From: Parabacteroides acidifaciens
Lineage (GTDB): Bacteria > Bacteroidota > Bacteroidia > Bacteroidales > Tannerellaceae
DNA length: 64,000 nucleotides
NCBI RefSeq assembly: GCF_003363715.1
Contig: NZ_QREV01000003.1
Location: forward strand, 118,619-182,618
Reading direction: 5' to 3'
Shown here: piece by piece, positions 8,830 through 16,699 of the stretch
Layout of the letters: the number at the start of each line of letters is the position of its first letter
Numbering within the stretch: position 1 is the stretch's first letter
The notes under the pieces: generated by a model
Told to the model about the DNA's origin: nothing
Databases searched by the model: none
What the model saw: only the letters and a program-made list of their open reading frames with translations
Translations under genes and position numbers: made by a program

Positions 8830-10032
8830 CTATTGTGAACATGTGCCGTTCCCACTTCTTCTTGCCATCAGCTTATCCATATCCTCGGAGATTTTGTCAT
8901 CGGTCACTTTGGCATAGCCTTGCGTGGTCCTGATATTCGTGTGCCCCATCATCTTGCTGATGCTCTCGATTGGCACACCTGCCGAAAGCGTCAAGGTTCC
9001 GAACGAATGTCTGCTTGCGTGGTAGCTGAGATTCTCTTTCACACCGGTCAATATGCCTATCTCGTGGATGCAGTACCAAAGTCTGTTCCGGTTGGGCAAA
9101 GGGAATACCGGCCTGCCGTCATCGGTTGTATTGTACAGGGACAGTATCTGTTCGGCTACGGGGTGTAACGGTATAAAGGACTCCACGTCGGTCTTTTTCC
9201 GATTAATACGAATGAACCGCCTTCCGTCCGCGGTCGTTCCGATATGCGAGGGGTAAAGCCGTTTTACATCGACATATGACAGCCCCGTGAAGGCGGAAAA
9301 GATGAACACTCTACGGGTAAGTTCCTGCAACCTCTCCGGCATGGGCTGTTCCATGATCCGTTGCAGTTCCACCCTGCTGATATGCCTCAACTTATAGTCG
9401 GGCTTCTTTTCGTATGGGACATCCGCGAGCGGGTTGAAGCGGATAACCTCCCTGTCCACGGCAATATAGATAAGCCTGTTCAGCCATGTAAGGCAGTGGT
9501 TGATGTGTCCCGCCCCGCAATCTTTGGATTTCAGATAAAGCTTATAGCCCCAGCCGAAGTCTTCGGTAATGTCCTCAAAGGCGATGTCACGCATACCCAA
9601 AGACAGCAGATACTCGTGCAGGTATGCCTGAGAGGATTTGGACTGGCGGTAAGAGGAAGTGGAATTTATCACTTCGGAACGGATTCTCAACCTTTCCCGT
9701 TCCTCTTCCCCGGCTTTCAGCAATGTGACCGGAACGGTGGCCACGCAGATAATCTCGTTCTTCAACATTTCTGCTGTGACCATGCCCGCATCTTTCAACA
9801 GATTATCATATGAGGTCTCTATTCTGGATCGGAGTTCTTCAAGGAGGCTATTTGTCCTTGCGTCCCTTACCTCTCCGGTCTTGGCTTTCCAGTCTTTTGG
9901 ATTGCAGTAGCAACCCGTGGCAAACACGCTGTTCTTGCCGTCAATGGTGACACGGCACATGATGGCGGTAGTCCCGTCCGCTTTGACCTTGCCGCGGTTG
10001 ATGTAGTATAGAATATTGAATGTACTTCGCAT
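8830..10032 (-). CDS. Tyrosine recombinase (element integrase, second of two)
   Basis: This 400-residue protein is a Bacteroides-type tyrosine recombinase. It has an N-terminal arm-binding domain (ARM-like, starting MRSTFNILYYINRGK), a core-binding SAM-like domain, and a catalytic domain. The catalytic residues visible are Lys in INRKKTD, the HxxR box YHASRHSFGT, the MMGHTNIRTTQ His, and Tyr in GYAKV. The first catalytic Arg is replaced: FSAFTGLSYVDVKRL has Ser where most recombinases have Arg, as known for the CTnDOT integrase. It lies 21 bp downstream of a second recombinase on the same strand, which suggests one transcript. It should integrate and excise the element together with the other protein or alone. 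Confidence 0.9.
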   Translation of the reverse strand: MRSTFNILYYINRGKVKADGTTAIMCRVTIDGKNSVFATGCYCNPKDWKAKTGEVRDARTNSLLEELRSRIETSYDNLLKDAGMVTAEMLKNEIICVATVPVTLLKAGEEERERLRIRSEVINSTSSYRQSKSSQAYLHEYLLSLGMRDIAFEDITEDFGWGYKLYLKSKDCGAGHINHCLTWLNRLIYIAVDREVIRFNPLADVPYEKKPDYKLRHISRVELQRIMEQPMPERLQELTRRVFIFSAFTGLSYVDVKRLYPSHIGTTADGRRFIRINRKKTDVESFIPLHPVAEQILSLYNTTDDGRPVFPLPNRNRLWYCIHEIGILTGVKENLSYHASRHSFGTLTLSAGVPIESISKMMGHTNIRTTQGYAKVTDDKISEDMDKLMARRSGNGTCSQ

Positions 10033-10053
10033 GATTGAATCGTTTTTTAAGGG

Positions 10054-11283
10054 TTAGAGAACAAGTTTCAGATCCTTTGTCGCCTCGATGTATTTGTCCA
10101 TGTCCTCGAAAAGTTTCTTAGGGGTTACACGGGCATACACCTGGGTGGTTCTTATATCCGCGTGGCCTAACATTTTACTGACAGTCTCGATGGGGACACC
10201 GTTTTCAAGGGTCATGAGGGTCGAGAACGAGTGCCGTCCCATGTGGTAGGACAGATGCCCCTTGATACCCGCTTTCATTTTTATACTCGTCAGGCACCAT
10301 TTCAGGGCCTGGTACGGGATTACGGGAAACAATGTAGCCCGTGTATCGTCATGGTATTTCTCAATAAGGGCTACCGCTTCAGGCAGCAGTTTCACCCGGC
10401 TCAGTTGTCCGTTCTTGCCCCTACGGTATTTTAGCCATAGCGCACCGTTATCGTCCCTTGAGAGATTATCGGGCGTAATAGCTACAACATCCACATATGA
10501 GGTTCCGGCATAACAGGCGAAAAGGAACATGTCCCTGGCGATTGTATGTTCTATGCGGCATCCGGTAAGTTCTATATCCCGTATCTTCTCGAAATCCTCC
10601 TTGCTTAACGCCCTTGGAGGTGTTTCCTTCTGTTTGGGTAATTTGTAGTGTTCAAAATAGAACTTGTCCGAGTGCCCCTCCTTGAATGCCATGCGGCAAA
10701 TCTTCTTCAGTATAGCCAGGTAGTGACGTACCGTCTGGACGCCCAAGCCTTTCTCTATCACGACATACTCCTGAAATTCCCGGATGAACAGTTCGTTGAG
10801 CTGGCAGAAAGCAAGGTCGGATACCTTGAACCTGCTGCTGACGAAATCAGCGAGGCGGTTGCGGGTATAGAGGTAGTTGGGCAAGGTGCGGTGAGACACA
10901 TCGATGCCTACACGTGCCCTGATTTCCTCAATATGTCTGTCGAAGAGTTTGAACAATGTCATCTGTGTGTCCTTGCTGCCTTGAAAGGTGTCTTTGACAT
11001 CCGTCGCATCAAAATCGGTCTTTCGTTCCAGAAGGGAATCGAAAGCGGAATTCACCGCTAACAGCAACTTGTCGATTTTCGCGTTGACTTCCACCGCCTC
11101 CTTGCTCTTGCCGTTCAGACGGCTTTCACGGGGATTCCACAGTCCGGGAGTGCAGGAGAGTTTGCAACTGAATTGCGCCATCGTCCGGTTCACGGTGATA
11201 CGTCCCATTATCGGGGCTTTACCCGACTTGTCCAGTCCGCTCTTTTTGAGGTAGAGCAACACCTTGAATTTTTCTACTTTCAT
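10054..11283 (-). CDS. Tyrosine recombinase (element integrase, first of two)
   Basis: The 409-residue protein has the same three-domain layout as its neighbour. Visible catalytic motifs are Lys in YRRGKNGQ, HMGRHSFSTL, MLGHADIRTT and Tyr in VYARVTPKK. It also lacks the first Arg (FACYAGTSYVDVVAI). It lies at the end of the conjugative element, where integrases of such elements sit. The start at 11283 gives MKVEKFKVLLYLKKSG, a usual N-terminus. Two tandem recombinases of similar size but only moderate similarity may divide integration and excision, or act as a heteromer; the sequence alone cannot decide. Confidence 0.9.
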   Translation of the reverse strand: MKVEKFKVLLYLKKSGLDKSGKAPIMGRITVNRTMAQFSCKLSCTPGLWNPRESRLNGKSKEAVEVNAKIDKLLLAVNSAFDSLLERKTDFDATDVKDTFQGSKDTQMTLFKLFDRHIEEIRARVGIDVSHRTLPNYLYTRNRLADFVSSRFKVSDLAFCQLNELFIREFQEYVVIEKGLGVQTVRHYLAILKKICRMAFKEGHSDKFYFEHYKLPKQKETPPRALSKEDFEKIRDIELTGCRIEHTIARDMFLFACYAGTSYVDVVAITPDNLSRDDNGALWLKYRRGKNGQLSRVKLLPEAVALIEKYHDDTRATLFPVIPYQALKWCLTSIKMKAGIKGHLSYHMGRHSFSTLMTLENGVPIETVSKMLGHADIRTTQVYARVTPKKLFEDMDKYIEATKDLKLVL

Positions 11284-11302
11284 ACGCTCATAATTTTAGT
11301 GG

Positions 11303-11310
11303 CAAATTTA
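11303..11310 (-). promoter_or_regulatory. -7 box of the integrase operon
   Basis: The minus strand reads TAAATTTG, matching TAnnTTTG, 19 bp before the start codon at 11283. The same bases with flanks read GTAAATTTGC, which also fits the CTnDOT-type crossover consensus GTAnnTTTGC. Confidence 0.45.
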
Positions 11311-11562
11311 CCTGTTTTATAAGCGTTCTTTGATATGCAAAACTATGACAATCAGTGCAATATATCGCTGTTTCAAATTATTTGATCCGCTCTGCGTTAC
11401 CTTATCCCCACAGGTAACAGCTCTGCTAACGATTTGGTAACTGAATATCCTCAACAAGCCTCGCTTTTTTGCTTTTTCCTCATGTGGAAGAATATAGAGA
11501 AATAGCTAATTACCAACAAATTGCGTTATGATTTCTTTTCGTTTCCATTATTCATATTACTT
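11311..11562. other. Probable end of the conjugative element
   Basis: About 250 bp hold no gene. The stretch lies between the integrase promoter and the integrase stub, where the right attachment junction of the conjugative element must fall if that element inserted into the stub. I could not define the junction from sequence alone. Confidence 0.35.
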
Positions 11563-11748
11563 CTTTCTTTCCATACCGCCCGGCACAGCTTTGCAAGCGT
11601 CATCGCACTGGCTAACAATGTATCACTTCCAAATGTGTCTAAAATGTTGGGACATTCATCTACGAGAATGACACAGCATTATGCTAAGGTATTAGACCAA
11701 ACGATATTAAGGGATATGCAAGAAGTTGAGAAACAACTTTCCGTATAG
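11563..11748 (+). pseudogene. C-terminal stub of a tyrosine recombinase
   Basis: About 60 residues match the end of the recombinase catalytic domain: SFHTARHSFASVIA (HxxR box), VSKMLGHSSTRMTQHYAKV (His and catalytic Tyr), then a normal C-terminus EVEKQLSV. The N-terminal 300 or so residues are missing; upstream the reading frame continues only into unrelated sequence. The stub faces away from the two intact integrases and is the leftmost gene of the mobilizable element, so it is probably that element's own integrase, cut by insertion of the conjugative element. The missing 5' part may lie beyond the left edge of the window. Confidence 0.8.
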
Positions 11749-11756
11749 CAATGAAT

Positions 11757-11800
11757 AAAGTCAGCAATACTGTTTTCAATAAAACAAGATTGCTGACTTT
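11757..11800. terminator. Hairpin between convergent genes
   Basis: AAAGTCAGCAAT (11757-11768) and ATTGCTGACTTT (11789-11800) form a perfect 12-bp stem with a 20-nt AT-rich loop, just after the integrase stub and before the DUF2971 gene end. Confidence 0.6.
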
Positions 11801-11852
11801 CAATCAACCAAGACATCACAAGATAGTAATATTTCAAGTTCTCCAGTTTTAT

Positions 11853-12662
11853 CTATTTTCGTATATATCCAAATAATCTGCTTGATAAAATCGTTGCAGT
11901 AGGATTTAATGTATCAACCAAAGATTCAATAATTATTTTATCTGCATCATTACAGCAAGGACTCATGGTGATTTCCATTCGTCCCAATGCTTCTTCAGAT
12001 AATTTTAAGTCATAATACATCATTGATAAATCTATTCCATGTTGCATAGCTTGAATAATTTCAAAATGATGAGTAATTGGGTTTATCTGCATTGGGACAA
12101 TTGTTAATGCAAAGCGTACCTCTTCTTGAAATGCCCATCTTTTATTTTTATATTTTCCAACTTTAGATGTATCTACATTTAATTTGTATTCACCGTTAAT
12201 CAATTCAAACTGAATCGCCTCTTTTCCTGAATCCACACAAGTGTCAACATATTCAATTGCTCGAAAGAAATTAGGGTCATTTCTCCCTTGAAATAAAATA
12301 CCATACTGCTCATTGAACTGTTCTTCAGGAGAAAATAATGATTCTAATTCTCCCTCAATATTAAGAGTTCCTATTGGCGTTTGATATGTACCCGTTTGTA
12401 TTTTTTTCATTAAGAACATATCAGAATCCATAGTAATTCGGACTCCTTTCATTTGTGGTGTATACATTTTCCACAAAGGTATACTTTCTTCGTCACTATT
12501 TGTCCAACAAGACACAAATGTATATTTTCCCATTGGCACAGTCTGCTCATACATAGAAGCCTCTTCTATATCATCAACTCTATCAAGCCGACTAAAGCGT
12601 ATAGTTCTATTTTTCAGGATAAGAGCTAAATTTTCTATTGATGTGTAGTGATGTAGTTTCAT
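11853..12662 (-). CDS. DUF2971 family protein
   Basis: The 269-residue protein matches DUF2971: the N-terminal KLHHYTSIENLALILKNRT, then IRFSRLDRVDDIEEASMY, then FVSCWTNSDEESIPLWKMYT. The function of the family is not established. Members often lie in mobile elements and defence islands, and the HYTS..L..IL start recalls ADP-ribosyltransferase folds, but I see no proof of activity. It lies downstream of the two helix-turn-helix genes on the same strand, but a separate -7 box (12685-12692) precedes it. It may be cargo or a toxin-like factor of the mobilizable element. Confidence 0.75.
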   Translation of the reverse strand: MKLHHYTSIENLALILKNRTIRFSRLDRVDDIEEASMYEQTVPMGKYTFVSCWTNSDEESIPLWKMYTPQMKGVRITMDSDMFLMKKIQTGTYQTPIGTLNIEGELESLFSPEEQFNEQYGILFQGRNDPNFFRAIEYVDTCVDSGKEAIQFELINGEYKLNVDTSKVGKYKNKRWAFQEEVRFALTIVPMQINPITHHFEIIQAMQHGIDLSMMYYDLKLSEEALGRMEITMSPCCNDADKIIIESLVDTLNPTATILSSRLFGYIRK

Positions 12663-12684
12663 TTATAATTTGCTTAAATTACAG

Positions 12685-12692
12685 CAAAAATA
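12685..12692 (-). promoter_or_regulatory. -7 box for the DUF2971 gene
   Basis: The minus strand reads TATTTTTG, matching TAnnTTTG, 23 bp before the start at 12662. Confidence 0.5.
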
Positions 12693-12727
12693 CAGATAAA
12701 ATCTATTAGCCACAATCAAAACAGATA

Positions 12728-13021
12728 TTATATAGAGCTGAATTTTCGATAATATTTTAGCAGCATTCTTTCTATATCCGACTCTTTATAAATGATTTTT
12801 CCCGGAAGCTGTACATATCCCAGCAATCCCGTATCTCTGTAATCCTGCAAAGTCCGCTTACTGATACACAGTTTTTGGCAGACTTCCTCACTTGTCAAGT
12901 AATGTTCGCCACCCAGTACCGGACGATAATTCGTTATCATGTATTCCACATTCTCCAACACCCGGTCAAGGGATGAAAACAATACTTGTGTTGTATTGGA
13001 ATCTTTTGTTATCAAATCCAT
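12728..13021 (-). CDS. Helix-turn-helix protein, excisionase-like (second of a pair)
   Basis: This 97-residue protein carries TSEEVCQKLCISKRTLQDYR (about residues 47-66) and the wing YVQLPGKIIYKESDIERML. It is the counterpart of the protein at 2483-2803. The gene starts 6 bp after the stop of its partner, so the pair is one transcript. A role in excision or gene control of the mobilizable element is likely by analogy with other Bacteroides elements. Confidence 0.8.
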   Translation of the reverse strand: MDLITKDSNTTQVLFSSLDRVLENVEYMITNYRPVLGGEHYLTSEEVCQKLCISKRTLQDYRDTGLLGYVQLPGKIIYKESDIERMLLKYYRKFSSI

Positions 13022-13026
13022 AGGTT

Positions 13027-13314
13027 CTATTTTTTAGAGTTATTCTTCACGTGATTTTGCATAAAGGTTTCCACATCCGAAATCTTATAATAAATCTTGT
13101 TATTGATTTGCGAATAAGGTAATTTGCCCGTATCACGATAGGTTTGCATCGTCCGGGCAGACACATTCAGCAAACGGCAGGTTTCGCAGTTATCCAGCCA
13201 CTTATCCTGTTTTCTCCGCAAAGGAATACACAGGGCATCCATACGATTGATAAAGTGGTTAAACTTTTCCTGCCAAAGTTCGAATGTTTTCTTTTCAATG
13301 GTTACTATTTCCAT
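13027..13314 (-). CDS. Helix-turn-helix protein, excisionase-like (first of a pair)
   Basis: The protein (95 residues) has a helical N-terminus (MEIVTIEKKTFELWQEKF) and the DNA-binding motif WLDNCETCRLLNVSARTMQT (about 39-58), followed by the wing SQINNKIYYKISDVETFM. It is homologous to the protein at 2140-2460 and stands in the same order relative to its partner. A -7 box lies at 13358-13365, and phased TGTCC repeats lie just upstream of that box, so this pair may control its own transcription. Confidence 0.8.
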   Translation of the reverse strand: MEIVTIEKKTFELWQEKFNHFINRMDALCIPLRRKQDKWLDNCETCRLLNVSARTMQTYRDTGKLPYSQINNKIYYKISDVETFMQNHVKNNSKK

Positions 13315-13357
13315 ATTTCATTATGTTTTGATATTACTTCTTTTTTCTTGTTTGATG

Positions 13358-13365
13358 CAAATATA
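13358..13365 (-). promoter_or_regulatory. -7 box for the HTH pair
   Basis: The minus strand reads TATATTTG, matching TAnnTTTG, 44 bp before the start at 13314. Confidence 0.5.
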
Positions 13366-13393
13366 TAGCCTTGAATAATAACTTGTTTCGGAC

Positions 13394-13428
13394 TGTCCGC
13401 AGATGTCCTTATATGTCCTCACTTGTCC
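13394..13428. promoter_or_regulatory. Four TGTCC repeats spaced exactly 10 bp
   Basis: TGTCC occurs at 13394, 13404, 13414 and 13424, that is, once per helical turn on one face of the DNA. The array lies about 30 bp upstream of the -7 box of the HTH pair, between divergent HTH genes. It looks like an operator or iteron array for a protein that binds cooperatively. Confidence 0.5.
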
Positions 13429-13656
13429 CACTTGCATAGAGAAAAGAATAAGAAAAACCGAAAAAGGTAAGCGATATAAAGAACTTCGTTCACGTTCCAT
13501 TCCCTATTATAATAAGGTGAAGAACACAAACGAACTTTCACGGTCTGATAGTATTTTGAAGCAGAGCCGAGCAAAGCAATTCCAAACGCCTGACACTTTG
13601 TTTTTTACCATTTTTTCTTATTTTATTTGTGGTGCTAATTCAAAAAACAAAGCACC

Positions 13657-13962
13657 ATGAACAATCCTTTTGAAGAAATTTTCAAGCGGCTGGAAAACAT
13701 CGAAAAGATGATTTCCCCCGTAATCAGTTCTTCATCCGAAGAACCGGACAGCAACCAGTCCGTTTTAGTCAAAATATCCGTAGCCAGCCGGATAACCGGA
13801 TATTCAGTTAATTACCTCTACCACTTAGCCAGCAGCGGAGCAATACCATGTGTCAAACGTGGACGCTCCTTACGTTTCGATGTGGACGAGTTGCAGCGGT
13901 GGATGCAGCAGCAATATGTACCAGCTTCCAACAAACTATCCGATGAAAGAGAAAAGGGATAA
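13657..13962 (+). CDS. Helix-turn-helix (excisionase-family) protein
   Basis: The 101-residue protein has a short helical N-terminus (NPFEEIFKRLENIEKM) and a MerR/excisionase-type domain: VKISVASRITGYSVNYLYHL (about residues 38-57) and CVKRGRSLRFDVDELQRWM. It heads the plus-strand replication and mobilization genes of the element. Its end overlaps the start of the VapE-like gene by about 20 bp, so translation is probably coupled. It may control replication or mobilization rather than excision. Confidence 0.8.
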   Translation: MNNPFEEIFKRLENIEKMISPVISSSSEEPDSNQSVLVKISVASRITGYSVNYLYHLASSGAIPCVKRGRSLRFDVDELQRWMQQQYVPASNKLSDEREKG

Positions 13963-15175
13963 CGAAGCGGAACACATCGAGGGCAGGCTATCCAAGAACG
14001 AGCGCATTGAAAGGCAGCTTAATTCCTTGTACGACTTCCGGTTTAATATTGTGAAAAGCAGGACAGAATACCGGGCTGCAAATACTTCCGGTTTGTATCA
14101 GCCAGTCACAAAGTTTGCTTTGAACTCTTTCAGGCGCAAACTGGATGTTACCGCAGGTGTTGCCACCTCTGCCGAAAACATCCGTATGATATTGGAAAGC
14201 GATTTCGCAAATAAGGTGCATCCCATACGGGAATACCTTACTGCTCTACCCTTGTTGAATCCTGCCGGACATGGATATATCAAAAGACTGTTGAACACGG
14301 TGCAAGTAGCCAATCCCGGCAAGTGGGAGGAGTATTTTACGAAATGGCTTGTCGGTATGGTAGCTAATGCCATGAATGATACAGGCTGTCAAAACCATAC
14401 TTGTTTAGTCCTTACTGGCGACAAGCAGGGACAGTTCAAAACATGGTGGCTGGATAACCTTTGCCCGTCACCGCTAAAAAATTATCTCTTTACCGGGAAG
14501 ATAGACCCACAAAGTAAAGACATCCTGACACTGATAGCCGAATATCTGTTTATCAATATTGACGACCAGCTAAAAGAACTCAACAAGCAGAATGAAAACG
14601 CACTAAAGAACCTGATAACCACCCCGGCAGTCAAATACCGTAGACCGTATGATATTTACATAGAGGAATATCCGCATTTAGCCAGCTTCATGGCTTCGGT
14701 GAACGGAAACGAGTTCTTGACAGACCCGACAGGGAACAGACGATTTCTGCCCTTTGAAGTCCTGCACATTGATAAACCGACAGCAGAAAGTATCAACATG
14801 GATAATGTCTACTCCGAAATCATGTACTTGTATCGGCAAGGTGTACGCTATTGGTTTAATGATGCGGAGATTGAAGAACTGCACCTGACAAATGCGGAAT
14901 TTGAGGTGCAAACAGTTGAGTTTGAAATGCTGATGCAGTATTTTGAAAAGCCCACAGAGGAAGAAGAAAGTCTGTTCTTTATGACAACAGCGCAAATCCT
15001 CACTTGTTTACGGGACGTATGCCCTATGCAGTTATCTGAAAAACGGTTGGGGGAAGCATTGCGGAAAGCCGGATTCAAACGGGTACAAAAGCGTATCAGC
15101 AACTGCAATTATTCGGTATATGGGTACAGAATAAAACCTATTTCCATACCCTACACCGATAATGATTACGGTTAA
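13943..15175 (+). CDS. VapE-like ATPase/helicase
   Basis: The protein (about 410 residues) resembles the virulence-associated E family, a superfamily 3-like helicase domain found after primases in phages and mobile elements. The nucleotide-binding loop is LVLTGDKQGQFKTWW, an unusual form of GxxGxGKST; the sensor region contains EFLTDPTGNRRFLPFEV and an adjacent IDDQLKEL that may be Walker B. I chose the ATG at 13943 because it overlaps the HTH gene slightly and gives MKEKRDNEAEHIEGRLSK; a start at 13850 would overlap it in another frame. It is followed by a primase, which fits a replication module. Confidence 0.75.
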   Translation: MKEKRDNEAEHIEGRLSKNERIERQLNSLYDFRFNIVKSRTEYRAANTSGLYQPVTKFALNSFRRKLDVTAGVATSAENIRMILESDFANKVHPIREYLTALPLLNPAGHGYIKRLLNTVQVANPGKWEEYFTKWLVGMVANAMNDTGCQNHTCLVLTGDKQGQFKTWWLDNLCPSPLKNYLFTGKIDPQSKDILTLIAEYLFINIDDQLKELNKQNENALKNLITTPAVKYRRPYDIYIEEYPHLASFMASVNGNEFLTDPTGNRRFLPFEVLHIDKPTAESINMDNVYSEIMYLYRQGVRYWFNDAEIEELHLTNAEFEVQTVEFEMLMQYFEKPTEEEESLFFMTTAQILTCLRDVCPMQLSEKRLGEALRKAGFKRVQKRISNCNYSVYGYRIKPISIPYTDNDYG

Positions 15176-15510
15176 CACACAGCCGTTTTATAATTGGCAG
15201 TTACTCCCATGCAGTAACTACCGCAAAACATCTTACTGTGTTTTATTTACTGAATACCAATCATTTGCACAATGCGCAGTAAGGAGTAAGATAAAACCCT
15301 GAACTTTCAGGAAATTTGAGAAAAAAGAAAAGTCAGAAAACAACATAGGTAATATTTCTATCTCTTTTGTATAGAATAACTTACTTATCTTACTGCATAG
15401 AGTATAATCCGTTGAAAGGAAAAGAGATAGGTGCAGAAAGTTGGCTGTTTTTCTTCTTACTCGCTTCTTACTTCATTACTGCAATTTATAAACATTCAAA
15501 AATAAAGATT
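15176..15510. other. Intergenic region with TTACTG repeats, possible replication origin
   Basis: Six copies of TTACTG or its complement lie within 270 bp: at 15212, 15233, 15247, 15277, 15390 and 15476 (start positions). A small hairpin (15199-15204 with 15214-15219) overlaps the first. The region is AT-rich and sits between a helicase and a primase gene, as an origin would. Confidence 0.45.
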
Positions 15511-16542
15511 ATGACTTATCAGGAAGCCAACCATATCAGTATCAAAGATTATCTGAAATCATTGGGCATTCTGCCCGCAGTGGATAAATATTATTACGGC
15601 ATGTATCACAGCCCGTTCCGTCAGGATGATACGCCCAGTTTCAAGGTAGATTACGGTGTAAACCTGTGGTGTGACTTCGGTACGGGTGAGGGCGGCTCGC
15701 TCATCGACCTTGTTATGAAGCAGCACGGGTGCAACGCCTACGGTGCTATCTGTCGGCTGGAACAGCATTCAACCGGAAATTCTTTTTCTTTTCAAGGGAA
15801 AGATGTTTCAGAAAGGAATCAGCATGAAAGGAAACAACCGACCAGCCCGATAGAAATCCGTAAAATCCAGCCGTTGCAGAATCCGGCACTCATGGATTAT
15901 TTGAGAAGCAGGAACATTCCACCTCAAATGGCAGCACACTATGTGCAAGAAATGTATTACCGTATCGGTGACAAGCCTTATTTTGCGCTTGCTTTCAAGA
16001 ACGATGCCGGAGGTTACGAGCTTCGCAATCCACGTTTCAAAGGTAGTACATCACCCAAAGACATCACACATATACGGCAGTCAGGCAAAAAGAACGATAG
16101 CTGTTTTGTTTTCGAGGGAGTTATGGACTATCTTTCTTTTATCGCCATCCGGCAGAAAACAAATCCCACCTATCCTTGTCTTGACTGGCAGGATTACGTT
16201 ATCCTGAACTCAACCACAAATGTAGATAAAGCCCTATACCCGTTAGCCGATTACGAGCATATCCACTGCCTTTTGGATAATGACGAAGCAGGACGTAAAG
16301 CCACCCAAACCATACAAAAGGAATATCGTTGGCATGTACGTGATTCATCACATCTGTACAGTGAATACAAGGACTTGAACGATTATCTGTGTGGGAAGAA
16401 GTTTAACCAAACAGAGGAAAGGCAACGGTCAATCCAACAAATGCAGCCGGAGAAACAAAAACAGTCTGCCAAGCAACAACAGCCGGAAGAGAAAAATAGA
16501 CAAACTCCCGGTGAAAAAAGAAAAAGGGGCAGACGATTATAA
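15511..16542 (+). CDS. DNA primase with CHC2-like zinc finger and TOPRIM domain
   Basis: The protein (about 343 residues) begins MTYQEANHISIKDYLKSLGI. A CHC2-type primase N-terminus (YHSPFRQDDTPSFKVDYG, LWCDFGTGEGGSLIDLV) lacks some Cys ligands. A TOPRIM domain follows with the Glu motif CFVFEGVMDYLSF and the acidic motif CLLDNDEAGRKAT. The C-terminal 45 residues are Gln/Lys-rich (QPEKQKQSAKQQQPEEKN) and probably disordered. I chose 15511 over an upstream ATG at 15367 because the start gives the conserved N-terminus. It probably makes primers for replication of the transferred strand after mobilization. Confidence 0.85.
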   Translation: MTYQEANHISIKDYLKSLGILPAVDKYYYGMYHSPFRQDDTPSFKVDYGVNLWCDFGTGEGGSLIDLVMKQHGCNAYGAICRLEQHSTGNSFSFQGKDVSERNQHERKQPTSPIEIRKIQPLQNPALMDYLRSRNIPPQMAAHYVQEMYYRIGDKPYFALAFKNDAGGYELRNPRFKGSTSPKDITHIRQSGKKNDSCFVFEGVMDYLSFIAIRQKTNPTYPCLDWQDYVILNSTTNVDKALYPLADYEHIHCLLDNDEAGRKATQTIQKEYRWHVRDSSHLYSEYKDLNDYLCGKKFNQTEERQRSIQQMQPEKQKQSAKQQQPEEKNRQTPGEKRKRGRRL

Positions 16543-16594
16543 TCCGTAAAACAGGCAGAGCATAGCAACGGCAAGCGGTGTGATTTTGGGGAGC

Positions 16595-16665
16595 AAGGTT
16601 ATGTTTCGGTAGACCGAAACCCCTTGCTTTGCTCATCGCAAAGGGAAATTTCTCCCGTTGGTCGC
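16595..16665 (+). other. Candidate origin of transfer (oriT)
   Basis: Two inverted repeats lie just upstream of mobC: GTTTCGGT/ACCGAAAC (16603-16620, 2-nt loop) and CTTTGC/GCAAAG (16627-16643, 5-nt loop). Paired repeats next to MobC and the relaxase are the usual layout of a transfer origin. The nick site is not identified. Confidence 0.45.
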
Positions 16666-16699
16666 AATTTCTAAGATACCACCTAAAAAGCAAAAACGT

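Noticed and set aside
13850..13942. Earlier start for the VapE-like gene
   Set aside because: These codons overlap the HTH gene in another frame and show no homology; the ATG at 13943 fits better.
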